A stretch of 5,709 nt of DNA from CAYPYS01 sp964445715 (lineage in GTDB: Bacteria > Omnitrophota > Gorgyraeia > Gorgyraeales > Gorgyraeaceae). The notes under the pieces were generated by a model. That model had not been told where the DNA came from. It ran no database searches and was given only the letters and a program-made list of their open reading frames with translations. The DNA lies in NCBI GenBank assembly GCA_964445715.1, contig CAYULJ010000110.1, positions 1 through 5,709 of the forward strand, given 5' to 3'. Position 1 is the stretch's first letter. Every line of letters begins with the position of its first letter. This document shows, in pieces, positions 5,369 through 5,709 of this stretch. The translations under genes and the position numbers were made by a program.

Positions 5369-5395
5369 GGGACAGACACCTATTTTGAAGTTAAG
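5353..5395. repeat. Perfect 17-bp hairpin with GGGGACAGACACC core, spanning the murE stop
   Basis: CTTAACTTCAAAATAGG (5353-5369) and CCTATTTTGAAGTTAAG (5379-5395) are exact reverse complements around the 9-nt loop GGACAGACA. The left arm covers the final murE codons and its TAG stop. The right arm ends 1 nt before the murF AGGAGG site. The centre, GGGGACAGACACC (5368-5380), looks like a dispersed palindromic repeat core that I recall from uncultured bacterial genomes, often linked with Y1/IS200-like (RAYT) transposases; this is memory, not a search. On the + strand no T-run follows, so it is not a classical terminator for murE. On the minus strand it is followed two bases later by T8. It could be an inserted REP-like element, an mRNA stability or processing hairpin, or both. 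Confidence 0.8.
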
Positions 5396-5396
5396 T

Positions 5397-5402
5397 AGGA
5401 GG
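5397..5402 (+). promoter_or_regulatory. Consensus ribosome-binding site of murF
   Basis: AGGAGG lies 5 nt before ATG 5408 and 1 nt beyond the right arm of the hairpin. The site therefore stays single-stranded even when the hairpin is folded. Confidence 0.85.
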
Positions 5403-5407
5403 AAATT

Positions 5408-5709
5408 ATGTTTGCAGTAAAAGATCTTTTAGCAGCGACAAAAGGAAGGCTTTTATCGGGGAATGAGGATGAGATACTAACAGGTTTATGTACTGACACG
5501 CGGCGCTTGAAGAAGGGAGAGCTCTTTGCAGCTATAAAAGGCCATAGGTTCGATGGCCACAATTTTATATTGGATGCTGTCTCTAGGGGCGCAGGTTGCG
5601 TGCTTGTGCAGGATGGATGCATTACAAACTCAAATTTTAAATTTCCAGATATCTCTTTTGTCTGCGTGCCCAATAGCATAGTGGCGCTTGGGGATATAGC
5701 AAATTTTCA
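5408..5709 (+). CDS. murF: MurF, UDP-MurNAc-tripeptide:D-Ala-D-Ala ligase, N-terminal part (runs off the window)
   Basis: One hundred codons plus two bases are visible with no stop. They correspond to the N-terminal UDP-substrate-binding domain of a Mur ligase. MurF adds the D-Ala-D-Ala dipeptide to the MurE product in the cytoplasm. The visible motif TDTRRLKKGELFAAIKG (29-45), followed by HRFDGHNFI (46-54), matches MurF. The DTR and FDGH(D/N)F pattern, together with its place right after murE, distinguishes it from a second MurE-like gene. The next motif in the family, the P-loop GTNGKT, should follow just beyond the window. The start is supported by AGGAGG 5 nt upstream. The domain is visibly related to the MurE N-terminal domain encoded at 3881, as expected for this superfamily. 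Confidence 0.93.
   Translation, partial: MFAVKDLLAATKGRLLSGNEDEILTGLCTDTRRLKKGELFAAIKGHRFDGHNFILDAVSRGAGCVLVQDGCITNSNFKFPDISFVCVPNSIVALGDIANF

Noticed and set aside
5353..5395. The murE hairpin as a rho-independent terminator for the operon
   Set aside because: On the + strand the stem is followed by TAGGAGGAAATTATG with no T-run, and murF continues immediately with its own strong ribosome-binding site.
5380..5679. Antisense 99-codon frame over the start of murF
   Set aside because: The + strand frame encodes a clear MurF N-terminus with a consensus ribosome-binding site; the antisense frame is a shadow.

Overview
The window is the front part of a dcw (division and cell wall) cluster. Every gene lies on the + strand and the genes are tightly packed. 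The order is: end of ribF, promoter and MraZ-type operator, mraZ, an unrecognised 60-codon basic ORF, rsmH (mraW), ftsL, ftsI (class B penicillin-binding protein), murE, and the first third of murF, which runs off the right edge. The DNA is moderately AT-rich. The MurE carries the DNPR signature of enzymes that add meso-diaminopimelate, which points to a bacterium with mDAP-type peptidoglycan. The gene style, plus a GGGGACAGACACC hairpin that I associate from memory with Omnitrophota and some deltaproteobacterial-type genomes, suggests an uncultured Gram-negative lineage such as Candidatus Omnitrophota. That taxonomic call is inference and cannot be proven from this sequence.

Layout. Bases 2-115 encode the last 37 residues of a probable RibF (riboflavin kinase/FAD synthetase). 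Bases 116-247 are intergenic. They contain a good sigma70-type promoter (TTGACA, 17-nt spacer, TAAACT) and three GTGG/GTAG repeats at exact 10-bp spacing, which look like the autoregulatory MraZ operator. From 248 to the end the gaps are short: mraZ to orf60 is 9 nt, orf60 overlaps rsmH by 23 nt, rsmH to ftsL is 2 nt, ftsL to ftsI is 27 nt, ftsI to murE is 42 nt, and murE to murF is 39 nt. The two largest gaps each hold a hairpin that abuts the ribosome-binding site of the next gene. No stretch above 300 bases lacks a gene.

How the genes work together. MraZ is the likely repressor of its own operon. RsmH methylates 16S rRNA. FtsL and FtsI belong to the septal peptidoglycan synthase complex. 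MurE and MurF perform consecutive cytoplasmic steps (mDAP addition, then D-Ala-D-Ala addition) that build the UDP-MurNAc-pentapeptide later used by FtsI.

Most of the window is a conventional dcw cluster. The parts worth a second look are the perfect 17-bp inverted repeat that supplies the murE stop codon, the unknown small basic ORF between mraZ and rsmH, and the layered regulatory sequence ahead of mraZ. I see no new multi-gene system, mobile-element gene, tRNA, rRNA or CRISPR array.
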